Shown: piece by piece, positions 1 to 6,609 of the stretch | Numbering within the stretch: the stretch's first letter is position 1 | Layout of the letters: each line of letters begins with the position of its first letter | Source of the DNA: Hyphomicrobiales bacterium | GTDB taxonomy: Bacteria > Pseudomonadota > Alphaproteobacteria > Rhizobiales > JAJFHB01 | Assembly (NCBI GenBank): GCA_021775795.1 | Contig: JAJFHB010000371.1 | Coordinates: forward strand, 1 to 9,199 | Reading direction: 5' to 3' | Length of the DNA stretch: 9,199 nt | Notes under the pieces: generated by a model | Told to the model about the DNA's origin: nothing | The model's database searches: none | Seen by the model: only the letters and a program-made list of their open reading frames with translations | Translations under genes and position numbers: made by a program

Positions 1-94
1 CTAGGATGGCCATGAGACTGACGAAGATAAGAAATCCGCCAGTGTACAAACCATACACTTTCGGCAGATTGTCGATGAAGTTGCCTTTTAGCAT
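1..94 (-). CDS. Sodium/solute symporter large subunit, VC_2705-like (partial, N-terminus only)
   Basis: Only the first 31 codons lie in the window; the reading frame stays open through the left edge. The peptide starts MLKGNFIDNLPKVYG and continues into a hydrophobic stretch containing LYTGGFLIFVSLMAIL, which looks like the first membrane helix. The ATG at 94 is preceded by GGAG (103-106 on the minus strand, 8 nt away), a good ribosome binding site. It lies 15 bp after the stop of a DUF4212 gene, and DUF4212 proteins are known small partners of sodium:solute symporter family permeases (VC_2705 subfamily, related to the acetate permease ActP). The family call rests mainly on this pairing plus the YGLYTGGF-type N-terminus. 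The substrate, perhaps a short organic acid, cannot be read from this fragment. Confidence 0.7.
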   Translation of the reverse strand, partial: MLKGNFIDNLPKVYGLYTGGFLIFVSLMAIL

Positions 95-109
95 TTTCCT
101 GGCTCCCCT

Positions 110-373
110 TTACCGGTCACTGAAACCGAATTCTTCATCGATGTTGTCCTGGCGCCAATTAGAGAACCAGATCAATACGACAAAGACGGCCAATGAGCCC
201 TGAGCTGCCATGTAGTAGCCCAGAGGAAAACCTAAGAAGGAAATTTCGTTAAGGCTCATTGCAAAAGAATGGACCACAAAAGAGAAAATAAACCAGATCA
301 CCATGACAATAATCATGAGACCCTTCGTTTTCGCCCAGTGCCCCGCTTTTGCGTCAGAATTATCCTGAGACAT
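110..373 (-). CDS. DUF4212 small subunit of a sodium/solute symporter
   Basis: An 87-aa inner-membrane protein, the usual size for DUF4212 (putative solute:sodium symporter small subunit). It has a short hydrophilic N-terminus and two predicted membrane helices at about residues 19-39 and 50-71. Between them is the family motif GFPLGYYMAAQGS (48-60), and the charged C-terminal tail includes NIDEEFGF. I chose the ATG at 373 because a very strong Shine-Dalgarno (AGGGAGGGG, 378-386 on the minus strand) sits just upstream. An upstream in-frame start at 454 would add 27 non-conserved residues and read through a putative regulatory hairpin. The next gene in the operon, 15 bp on, is the symporter large subunit. 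By family knowledge the pair works like DUF485/ActP, with the small subunit accompanying the permease; the substrate is unknown. Confidence 0.85.
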   Translation of the reverse strand: MSQDNSDAKAGHWAKTKGLMIIVMVIWFIFSFVVHSFAMSLNEISFLGFPLGYYMAAQGSLAVFVVLIWFSNWRQDNIDEEFGFSDR

Positions 374-393
374 GTGTCCCCTCCCTTCTAACA

Positions 394-444
394 GCGCCAA
401 GCTGGCGCAAGCAGACAAGCGTAGTCTTGATTTTCGGACTACGC
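394..444. promoter_or_regulatory. Two inverted repeats in the divergent symporter / 232-aa-gene intergenic region
   Basis: The 142-bp gap between the divergent genes at 373 and 516 contains two perfect dyads. The larger is GCGTAGTC (419-426), a 10-nt spacer, then GACTACGC (437-444). The smaller is GCGCCA (394-399), AGC, then TGGCGC (403-408). Neither is followed by a T-run, so they do not look like rho-independent terminators. They may be operator sites controlling one or both divergent units, or hairpins in the leader of the DUF4212 transcript. I could not identify convincing -35/-10 elements around them. What is seen is the symmetry; the regulatory role is inference. Confidence 0.4.
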
Positions 445-515
445 CCTGCGACATTCAAATACCAGACTGCCGCAACCCCCTACAAGCTAGACGAAATGGT
501 AATGGCTAGACAGGC

Positions 516-1214
516 GTGAAAATCGTGGATTTTTCACTTTCCAAGTTCTTGTCCGGCTTGCCGGACGGTTTGAGCCGGGTCTTCAGGATCAGGTTCGACA
601 AGACCAATATCGACAGTGTCGGCAAATTGACGGATTTTACCCAGACGCGGGCCGCCTACGTCGCTCAGACTTCCCTGTATGGTTATCTGAAGACAAGGAT
701 CGGAACGCGCTATCCGCATATCTTTAAGGACGAGGCCTATGCCCGTTCAATCGATATTGCAAAGTGGCGCATCTTCGCCGCATGTCTGTCCGATCTGGCC
801 ATATTCTGCGCCGCAACGGCAAACGCCAAACACGGTTTGGAGACTTCAGATTCTGCCGATTTAGCGCGGAAATGCTACCTTTTGTCGATTGAAAACACGT
901 TTGATGACGAGGAGGCTCTGCGCATACGCGATGAGGTCACCGCCCAATTTGAAGATCGGCTGAAAGGTCTTGATTGGACGGGACTGGAAGAAGGCGAAAA
1001 TGCCTTCATAGTCTCTCCTGGCGAACTTATCCGCTGGGCGCCAATCGCTGAGGAATTGAAAGAGCTGGACGAGGATATTGTCACCAATTCGATACGCTTC
1101 AGGTGGCGTGACATTCGCGTGCAACTGCGCAAGCGTATCGATGGCGACGCCATCGTTTCCGACTGGCTGACGAATAGGAATGAGCACTCCAATCACGTGT
1201 CCAGCGAAAACTGA
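516..1214 (+). CDS. Conserved hypothetical protein upstream of a DUF294 signalling protein
   Basis: A 232-aa predicted soluble, mostly helical protein with no signal peptide or clear membrane segment; I do not recognise a characterised domain. The frame is closed upstream by a TAG at 507-509, so the start is the GTG at 516, which has only a weak ribosome binding site, or an internal codon. Distinctive stretches are TDFTQTRAAYVAQTSLYGYL (about residues 39-58), an alanine/cysteine-rich helix near residues 88-103, and a charged C-terminal half with FRWRDIRVQLRKR. Codon use resembles the neighbours, so it looks native. It is co-directional with the exonuclease-CBS-DUF294 gene (101-bp gap to the ATG I prefer) and divergent from the symporter, which suggests a shared role. 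Similar proteins may be annotated 'esterase', but I see no GxSxG motif to support that. Confidence 0.75.
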   Translation: MKIVDFSLSKFLSGLPDGLSRVFRIRFDKTNIDSVGKLTDFTQTRAAYVAQTSLYGYLKTRIGTRYPHIFKDEAYARSIDIAKWRIFAACLSDLAIFCAATANAKHGLETSDSADLARKCYLLSIENTFDDEEALRIRDEVTAQFEDRLKGLDWTGLEEGENAFIVSPGELIRWAPIAEELKELDEDIVTNSIRFRWRDIRVQLRKRIDGDAIVSDWLTNRNEHSNHVSSEN

Positions 1215-1305
1215 CATTGTGGAAAACTAGCGAAGCCGAGAAGTTCGTTGTGCGGGCAGTCTCCGAAAATCTGACACAATAAAGACGGCTTGGCAGCCGA
1301 TTCGT

Positions 1306-1310
1306 GAAGG
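1306..1310 (+). promoter_or_regulatory. Ribosome binding site deciding the start of the DUF294 gene
   Basis: GAAGG lies 5 nt before the ATG at 1316. The upstream in-frame GTG at 1304 has no purine-rich motif at the right distance and would overlap this site, so the ATG at 1316 is the better start. Confidence 0.6.
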
Positions 1311-1315
1311 CAGAC

Positions 1316-3448
1316 ATGTCACAGGAACTCGCCAAAACCGCTTCCCAGACACCATTGAGGTCCATTGCCGCTGCTGTTGTGGACACCGAAACGACAGGAT
1401 TGAATACATCCCTTGACCGTATTTTGCAGATCGGCGCCGTTCGCCTCGACAAAGGCATGCTTTCCACCGTCGATGAGTTTGACCAACTGGTAAACCCCGG
1501 CCAGGCTATCTCCGCTTCTTCCAGTGCAATTCACAAGATCTTTGACGCGGATGTGGCACAGGCCCCGTCCATAGATACCGTGTTGCCAACATTCTTTGAG
1601 TGGTGTGGCAGCGCGGTGATCATCGGATTTTCCATAGGCTTCGATCTGGCGGTTCTGAAAGCGGAATGCGCCCGCGCCGGCGTGCGCTGGCAAGCCCCCC
1701 GTTCGCTCGATGTCGGCCACCTGGTTCACATCATCTCTCCCAATCTGCCGGATTACTCCCTCGATACGGTTGCGCATTACCTCGACATCACCACCGATGC
1801 ACGACACAACGCGCTCGCCGATGCAACGATGACTGCTCAGGTGTTTCTCGAGCTTGTGCCGCGTCTTCGCAATCGGGGCATTCGCACATTGGCGGAAGCG
1901 GAGACCGCCTGCCTGTCGCTTGGACCGCAGCTCACAAACGAAGTGAAGGCCGGCTGGCATGAAATGACAGGTCCCGGCGTTGTCACACCCGGTTCCATAT
2001 CGGCGCTCGCCCGCATTGACAGCTTTCCCTACCGCCACCGGATTGGCGACATCATGCATTCGCCGGCAAAGGTCGTATCACCAGACACAGGCTTGAGCGA
2101 CGTGCTTGCAATGCTCATGAACGAGCAGGTGAGCTCTGTCTTCATCGACCCGCGCAATAGTGACGAGGCATACGGCATTGTTACCGAGCGCGACATTCTA
2201 CGGGTGCTCAATAGTAATCCAGCGGGCGCACTGGAGATGCTGGCGGGGGATGTTGCCGTTCGTCCGCTGGTCAGCATTCCTGTCGACGAGTTTGTCTATC
2301 GCGCCATCGGGCGCATGGCGTCATCGCGGTTCAGACACCTGGGCGTGCATGACAGCGATGGCAAGATTGTGGGTGCTATTTCGGCGCGTGATCTGTTGCG
2401 GCAACGGGCAAGCGATGCGATCTCGCTTGGCGATGAAATGGAAACCGCCCACACGCTGGAAGATTTGGGCGTCACCTGGACAAAACTGACGCTTGTGGCG
2501 CGCAGCCTGGCGTACGAGGAAGTTGACCCACGCGACATCGCTGCAATCATCTCACATGAACTCAGGGCCCTGACACAGCGGGCTTGTGAAATTGCCGAAG
2601 CGGAAATGCTGGAAGCAGGAGAAGGCTCTCCTCCCCGTCCCTATGCGATGATGGTGCTGGGTTCTGGTGGGCGTGGAGAAAGCCTGCTTGCCATGGATCA
2701 GGACAACGCCATCATCTTTGACGAGGGCGACCCTGGCGGTGATGCGGATCTGTGGTTTGCGACTTTGGGGGCGCGCGTCTCCGAGATTTTGAACACCGTC
2801 GGTGTCGAATACTGCAAAGGCGGCATCATGGCTGCCAACGCAGAATGGCGCATGTCGGCGTCAAACTGGCGTGAAGCGATCAGCACCTGGATAAGCCGTT
2901 CTGCGCCACAAGACATCATGAACACGGATATCTTTTTCGATTCGCTTCCAGTGCATGGCGAACGGACGTTGGCGGAGAAGTTACACGCGGACGCGGTGCG
3001 GGCAGCAGCAAACGCCCGCACTTACCTGCAATTGCTTTCGCGTAATGCTGCCGACATCAATTTGCCGCTCGGGTGGTTCGGACGCTTCCAGCTCGACGAA
3101 GGCCGCATGGACCTCAAGATGGGCGGCATCATGCCGATTTTTTCTGCAGCTCGTGTGCTGGCCCTCAAGAACGGCTTGTCGGAACGCTCCACGCCGGACC
3201 GGCTTGAAGCCATTCGGGACAAGGGTGTCGCCAACAGCGATCAGATCAACAACCTGATTGACGCCCACCGCATTCTTCTCGGCGCCATTCTGCATCAACA
3301 GCTTCGCGACCTCGAAACAGGGACACCCTTGTCAAACAAAGTCGCCCCGAAAGGCCTTTCGGGCCACGAGCGCGAAGAGATCAAGTGGGCCCTCGAAACA
3401 GCGGGCACGGTGCCTGGACTGCTTGGCGATCCGATCCCCGTGGCCTGA
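1316..3448 (+). CDS. DEDDh exonuclease - CBS pair - DUF294 nucleotidyltransferase fusion protein
   Basis: A 710-aa cytoplasmic multidomain protein. Residues about 18-185 form a DnaQ-like 3'-5' exonuclease domain with all five DEDDh residues visible: D23 and E25 (DTETTG), D110 (GFSIGFD), H164 and D169 (HNALAD). Residues about 243-365 are two CBS domains, which usually bind adenine nucleotides; each ends in a recognisable signature (GIVTERDILRVL, then VGAISARDLLR). Residues about 380-490 are the DUF294 nucleotidyltransferase domain, with GSGGRGES (449-456) and the acidic pair D461/D463 in MDQDNAI, resembling GlnD. The C-terminal DUF294_C region contains MDLKMGGIMPIFSAARVLAL. COG2905 relatives usually carry cNMP-binding + CBS + DUF294; here the exonuclease takes the front position. 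The role is inferred to be nucleotide-responsive signalling, possibly linked to the divergent symporter. The nucleic-acid or nucleotide substrate is unknown. Confidence 0.9.
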   Translation: MSQELAKTASQTPLRSIAAAVVDTETTGLNTSLDRILQIGAVRLDKGMLSTVDEFDQLVNPGQAISASSSAIHKIFDADVAQAPSIDTVLPTFFEWCGSAVIIGFSIGFDLAVLKAECARAGVRWQAPRSLDVGHLVHIISPNLPDYSLDTVAHYLDITTDARHNALADATMTAQVFLELVPRLRNRGIRTLAEAETACLSLGPQLTNEVKAGWHEMTGPGVVTPGSISALARIDSFPYRHRIGDIMHSPAKVVSPDTGLSDVLAMLMNEQVSSVFIDPRNSDEAYGIVTERDILRVLNSNPAGALEMLAGDVAVRPLVSIPVDEFVYRAIGRMASSRFRHLGVHDSDGKIVGAISARDLLRQRASDAISLGDEMETAHTLEDLGVTWTKLTLVARSLAYEEVDPRDIAAIISHELRALTQRACEIAEAEMLEAGEGSPPRPYAMMVLGSGGRGESLLAMDQDNAIIFDEGDPGGDADLWFATLGARVSEILNTVGVEYCKGGIMAANAEWRMSASNWREAISTWISRSAPQDIMNTDIFFDSLPVHGERTLAEKLHADAVRAAANARTYLQLLSRNAADINLPLGWFGRFQLDEGRMDLKMGGIMPIFSAARVLALKNGLSERSTPDRLEAIRDKGVANSDQINNLIDAHRILLGAILHQQLRDLETGTPLSNKVAPKGLSGHEREEIKWALETAGTVPGLLGDPIPVA

Positions 3449-3469
3449 CGCCGCGTGGCTCAGGTCAGG
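3444..3469. repeat. Short inverted repeat spanning two convergent stop codons
   Basis: CCTGAC (3444-3449) and GTCAGG (3464-3469) are perfect inverted copies separated by 14 nt, covering both the stop of the DUF294 gene and that of the saccharopine dehydrogenase gene on the other strand (11 bp between the genes). No T-run follows on either side. It could be a weak bidirectional transcription end or chance. Confidence 0.2.
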
Positions 3470-4611
3470 TGATCAAACAGCACGAAATCATCGCCCTGAG
3501 TGCGCAGATGATCAAACCATTCATTGATCAAAGCCGGGTCACTTGGTGCGGGGTGTACGCCAGCCTCAAGCCTGCCTGCAAGCACCGCCTCTATGACGAG
3601 GCTCACAGGGACAGACACCAGACGGCCCATTGCCGAGGCTTGGGCATTGCCGGCGACATCAAGCGAATAGCTCTTGTGCCAGACAGTTTCGCCCTCGCGC
3701 TGCACCTCAAGTTCCACACACAGGACAACCCGATCAGGTTCACCGTCTTCATAAGCGTGCAGACGCCAGAACTCGTCGCTCATTTCACGCAGACGCTTGT
3801 CCCGAGCCTCGCCGCTGAGGGTTTCAACTTCGCGGAAGATGCCGGACCAGGCCTCCGACCAGCCATCCAGACGCAGGGTGCCACGGACGAACTGCTGCAC
3901 ATTCCATCCGTCCATGCCGTAGTCGGCCATGAAAGGCAGTGAATCACGATTTGGATATGCTTCAAAAGTCTCGTGCCCACCTGGCAGGCGCGCATCATAA
4001 CTGCTGAGCGCATCCCAGGGTCGCTGTGTTTCCACAAGCTCCCCATCCCGCAGGCTGCGCGAGGGCGATATCAGCGCTTTGAGGACACCAAGCGGAGACC
4101 AGGAGAACTTGTAGCGAAAATCGTTGGGAATTTTTGGGAAGCCACCACAATAGGAACGGAAGTAATGGCCGTTCTTGTCATCAAAGGCCGGGCTTGCGCG
4201 GTAGTCCGCCACAAGCAGATGGGCGAGCAGGTGATCAAGGCCGGGATCAAGGCCGCATTCATTGATCAGGCAAAGATTCTTGTCGCGCCCCTTACTATCA
4301 AGAGCGCGCATCTCCGGTGAAATATAGGAACTTGAGACAAAGTGTGCGTCAGCGTCGAGGGCTGCTTCTGCAACGGCTACATGCCAGTCACCCGGCAGCA
4401 TCGAGACGGCAACGTCACCCGGCTCAAGGGCAGCTGTAACCTCGTCGAGCGAGAATGCCTTCGCTTCAGCTTTTGTATCGAGCCCGGCCAGAGCCTCTTC
4501 GGCCTTCTCTACCGTGCGATTCCAGACGGTCAGCGGATGGTCGCCCTGCGCCAACCTGCGGATACCGGGAATGGAGGAAAGTCCTGCGCCCATCCAGTGA
4601 ATTCTTGCCAT
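3460..4611 (-). CDS. Saccharopine dehydrogenase, L-glutamate-forming (LYS9-like)
   Basis: A 383-aa cytoplasmic oxidoreductase. The N-terminus MARIHWMGAGLSS is a Rossmann-type dinucleotide-binding loop, and the family motif ECGLDPGLDH falls at residues 118-127. The conserved CGGFP (155-159) and YKFSWSPLGVL (167-177) blocks are typical of LYS9/LYSN-type enzymes. It is somewhat shorter than the yeast protein (about 446 aa). The reaction is saccharopine + NAD(P)+ to L-glutamate + alpha-aminoadipate 6-semialdehyde, or the reverse. The ATG at 4611 has a strong GAGGAG site (4620-4625, minus strand) that overlaps the stop codon of the upstream LYS1-like gene, so the two are almost certainly co-transcribed and translationally coupled. 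In a proteobacterium the catabolic direction is most plausible; cofactor preference cannot be read with confidence. Confidence 0.9.
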   Translation of the reverse strand: MARIHWMGAGLSSIPGIRRLAQGDHPLTVWNRTVEKAEEALAGLDTKAEAKAFSLDEVTAALEPGDVAVSMLPGDWHVAVAEAALDADAHFVSSSYISPEMRALDSKGRDKNLCLINECGLDPGLDHLLAHLLVADYRASPAFDDKNGHYFRSYCGGFPKIPNDFRYKFSWSPLGVLKALISPSRSLRDGELVETQRPWDALSSYDARLPGGHETFEAYPNRDSLPFMADYGMDGWNVQQFVRGTLRLDGWSEAWSGIFREVETLSGEARDKRLREMSDEFWRLHAYEDGEPDRVVLCVELEVQREGETVWHKSYSLDVAGNAQASAMGRLVSVPVSLVIEAVLAGRLEAGVHPAPSDPALINEWFDHLRTQGDDFVLFDHLT

Positions 4612-4623
4612 GGTTATTTCTCC

Positions 4624-5703
4624 TCAAAGACTTTTTGACTTTTCATCGAACACATCCCGGGCGCGCTGCCATACGCCACGGCCTGGATGGTGAAGCTCCA
4701 GCAATGTCGGCAACAGCTGCTGCGAGAAATCTTCACTCGCTTCAAGTGGCAGCATTGAAGGCAGGTGATCTATGGCAACGAGGTCGAGCGGCGGCGAGCC
4801 CTCCCGCAAACGAAGAGCCGGCGTCTCGAAGCTTGTGCATGTCTTGTAAAGCGGAACCGGATTGTAATCGCTGAGAGGATCACAGCTCACATCCGACACA
4901 ACAGTCAGGCGTCGTTCCTGTCCATCGATCAGGGCGTTTGTGATGAACGGCGGAAGGTCCGATGACACAAGCACGCAGTTGACGAAGATTTCATGATCAA
5001 GAATTTCAGTGAAGGGCCCGCCCATCTGGGTCTCTTCCATGTCCCATTCCGTCACCTCAAGGCCAACGGCACGGGAAAAGTCGACGGCGCCTGAGCCGCT
5101 GCGGCCGCGCGCGCCAATAACCATCACCCGCGCTGCGCTGCCTCCGTTGGACACGGCACGCGAAACTTCGTTGCGCACTTCATCGACGAGCACGTCCCGG
5201 CTTGGATAGTCATGCAGCACGGGGACAACGGGGTTGCTCCCCACTTGTTGACCACACCAGGCCTTGGCCGCGACAGCTGCGCCGGCAAAGCCTGCCCAGT
5301 AACCGAAAGCTGCAACGCGCCTGCCCTGCTCATTGACGAGATATTCAAGATCGTAAAGAGCCCCACCACCACGCACGAACCGGCCGAGCGTTTCCTGCCA
5401 GCCATCCTGGTCCTTATAGGCGTGGCCGAAAAAGATGTGGCGATGCTTTAGGGCTGAACCATCTTCCGGCAGCTCTTTCAGACCAAGCACAAATGTATCT
5501 TCCGGCGCATCGCGCCAGGTGCCAGCGTCAACCAGGGAACATCCCACCTGCTCGTACAGATGCGCTGGAATGCAACTTTGCTGGGATCGCTCAACAACAA
5601 CCTCAAAACCAGCTTCAACCAGTGCTGTTGCGCTTTCGGGCGTCAGCGCCGTGCGTTTTTCCAGGGGCTTTGTTTCCGCTCTCAACCAGATCCCGGTTGC
5701 CAT
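4624..5703 (-). CDS. Saccharopine dehydrogenase, NAD+, L-lysine-forming (LYS1-like)
   Basis: A 359-aa cytoplasmic enzyme close in length to yeast Lys1. The N-terminus GIWLRAETKPLEKRTALTP is the classic AlaDH/SDH N-terminal signature. The two catalytic residues known from yeast Lys1 are present: a lysine in GLKELP (K76) and a histidine in FFGHAYKDQ (H94). The C-terminal signature HLPSMLPLEASEDFSQQLLP is also intact. The reaction is L-lysine + 2-oxoglutarate + NADH to saccharopine in the degradative direction. I prefer the ATG at 5703, preceded by AAAGGC 7 nt away, over the in-frame ATG at 5721, which lacks a ribosome binding site and adds six non-conserved residues. It is the first gene of a two-gene operon. 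No aminoadipate-semialdehyde dehydrogenase or regulator gene is in the window. Confidence 0.92.
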   Translation of the reverse strand: MATGIWLRAETKPLEKRTALTPESATALVEAGFEVVVERSQQSCIPAHLYEQVGCSLVDAGTWRDAPEDTFVLGLKELPEDGSALKHRHIFFGHAYKDQDGWQETLGRFVRGGGALYDLEYLVNEQGRRVAAFGYWAGFAGAAVAAKAWCGQQVGSNPVVPVLHDYPSRDVLVDEVRNEVSRAVSNGGSAARVMVIGARGRSGSGAVDFSRAVGLEVTEWDMEETQMGGPFTEILDHEIFVNCVLVSSDLPPFITNALIDGQERRLTVVSDVSCDPLSDYNPVPLYKTCTSFETPALRLREGSPPLDLVAIDHLPSMLPLEASEDFSQQLLPTLLELHHPGRGVWQRARDVFDEKSKSL

Positions 5704-6009
5704 AATCTTCGCCTTTGCCATGCAGGCATGTTCGAGGTTTCGTGAAAGGAAAATTTTTTAACCGATCGAGCGCCCGCTAGATACGTTTTTTTCAATGTTT
5801 ACGCATGCTGCGCGATCTCGTGTGGGCGACTATCGACGGGATCTGTGGAACAATGAACTCAAAATCGGCGAACTCTATCGCGACAAGTCGTTAGAACACC
5901 CGGTGAATTCTTCCACGGCCTCACCTGCCAACCCACCTTGTGGAAGCGCTGCAGTGATCCGTTTGTTTCCGCACGACGTAGTGCTTGGGAATGAACATAG
6001 AGGTTGATC
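5704..6009. other. Divergent intergenic region between the lysine operon and rpoE-chrR
   Basis: This 306-bp stretch holds the start region of the leftward saccharopine operon and the promoter of the rightward sigma-factor operon. Near the left side are T-rich runs (5752-5759 and 5784-5791). A perfect 7-bp inverted repeat, CTTCCAC (5910-5916) / GTGGAAG (5940-5946), lies just upstream of the sigma promoter. I could not find a convincing sigma-70 promoter for the lysine operon. A 70-codon open frame at 5795-6007 is probably not a gene. Confidence 0.6.
5955..5984 (+). promoter_or_regulatory. ECF11 (RpoE) autoregulatory promoter upstream of rpoE-chrR
   Basis: TGATCC at 5955-5960 matches the -35 element of Rhodobacter sphaeroides RpoE (ECF11) promoters. 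It is followed after 18 nt by TAGTGC at 5979-5984, within CGTAGTGC, which resembles the reported TAAGA-like -10 element preceded by CG. Transcription would begin near 5990, about 20 nt before the sigma-factor ATG at 6010. It is the only TGATCC-type motif I noticed outside coding sequence in the window. Positive autoregulation of rpoE-chrR through such a promoter is established in R. sphaeroides; its use here is inferred. Confidence 0.75.
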
Positions 6010-6609
6010 ATGCCGGCAGCCCTGCGCGTGGTAGAGGCAAGTTACGAAAGGGCGTCAATGCCCGACGTCGATGCCCATAAGGCAATGATCGCACGGATCG
6101 CGGCCGATAAGGATCGTGCAGCGTTTAAGGCGCTGTTTCTGCATTTCGGCCCTCGGATAAAGGCGCTTATGCAAAAAGCAGGCGCGTCATCCGATATTGC
6201 TGACGATCTCGTTCAGGAAGTGATGATGTCGTTGTGGAGAAAAGCCCACCTCTACTCACCGGAAAAAGGAAACGTCAGCACCTGGATATTCACCATTGCC
6301 CGTAACGCGAGAATTGATCGCTTGAGGCGGCAATCATCAAAACCATATGAAGATGTAGAGGCGATCGAACTGGCATCGCCGGAGCCGGACGGCGAGGCAG
6401 AAATGTATGTCTCGCAGAGATCAGAACGTGTCGCCAGTGCTCTGGCGGAGCTTCCTCCCGAGCAAAAGCAGATCATGGAACTCGCCTTCATAAATGACCT
6501 GCCGCAAAGCCAGATTGCAGAAAAACTCTCGCTCCCCCTTGGAACAGTCAAATCGCGGATGCGCCTGGCCTATGGGAAGTTAAGGCCAGTACTGGAGGAT
6601 CTCGCATGA
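6010..6609 (+). CDS. rpoE: ECF RNA polymerase sigma factor, RpoE/ECF11 type
   Basis: A 199-aa ECF sigma factor. Region 2 covers about residues 36-107, with DDLVQEVMMSLWRKA (65-79) for core binding and WIFTIARNARIDRLRR (92-107) for -10 recognition. Region 4 covers about 145-195 and contains the helix-turn-helix LPQSQIAEKLSLPLGTVKSR that reads the -35. No extra C-terminal domain is present. The ATG at 6010 follows AGAGG (5999-6003, 6 nt away); an upstream TTG at 6004 is less likely, while an internal ATG at 6058 with AAAGGG before it remains possible. The stop overlaps the chrR start (ATGA), so sigma and anti-sigma are translationally coupled. By homology it is held inactive by ChrR and released by singlet oxygen or organic peroxides, then drives membrane and photo-oxidative defence genes. 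Confidence 0.93.
   Translation: MPAALRVVEASYERASMPDVDAHKAMIARIAADKDRAAFKALFLHFGPRIKALMQKAGASSDIADDLVQEVMMSLWRKAHLYSPEKGNVSTWIFTIARNARIDRLRRQSSKPYEDVEAIELASPEPDGEAEMYVSQRSERVASALAELPPEQKQIMELAFINDLPQSQIAEKLSLPLGTVKSRMRLAYGKLRPVLEDLA

Noticed and set aside
374..454. Upstream extension of the DUF4212 gene
   Set aside because: The extra 27 residues are unlike the family, and the ATG at 373 has a near-perfect ribosome binding site.
1319..2059. 246-codon open frame opposite the exonuclease/CBS region
   Set aside because: The sense strand encodes intact exonuclease motifs; the antisense product is His/Arg-rich without any domain.
2617..2632. GGAGA/TCTCC hairpin inside the DUF294 gene
   Set aside because: Short, within coding sequence in an interdomain linker, and not followed by a T-run; likely chance.
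3385..3942. 185-codon open frame opposite the LYS9-like gene
   Set aside because: It overlaps the ends of two well-supported genes and its protein has no recognisable family; it is an antisense shadow.
4871..4876. GGATCA motifs (reverse TGATCC) inside genes as further RpoE promoters
   Set aside because: They lie within coding sequence, and I saw no properly placed -10 partner or downstream gene start.
5795..6007. 70-codon open frame in the lysine operon/rpoE intergenic region
   Set aside because: No ribosome binding site, no recognisable domain, and it runs through the RpoE promoter up to the rpoE start.
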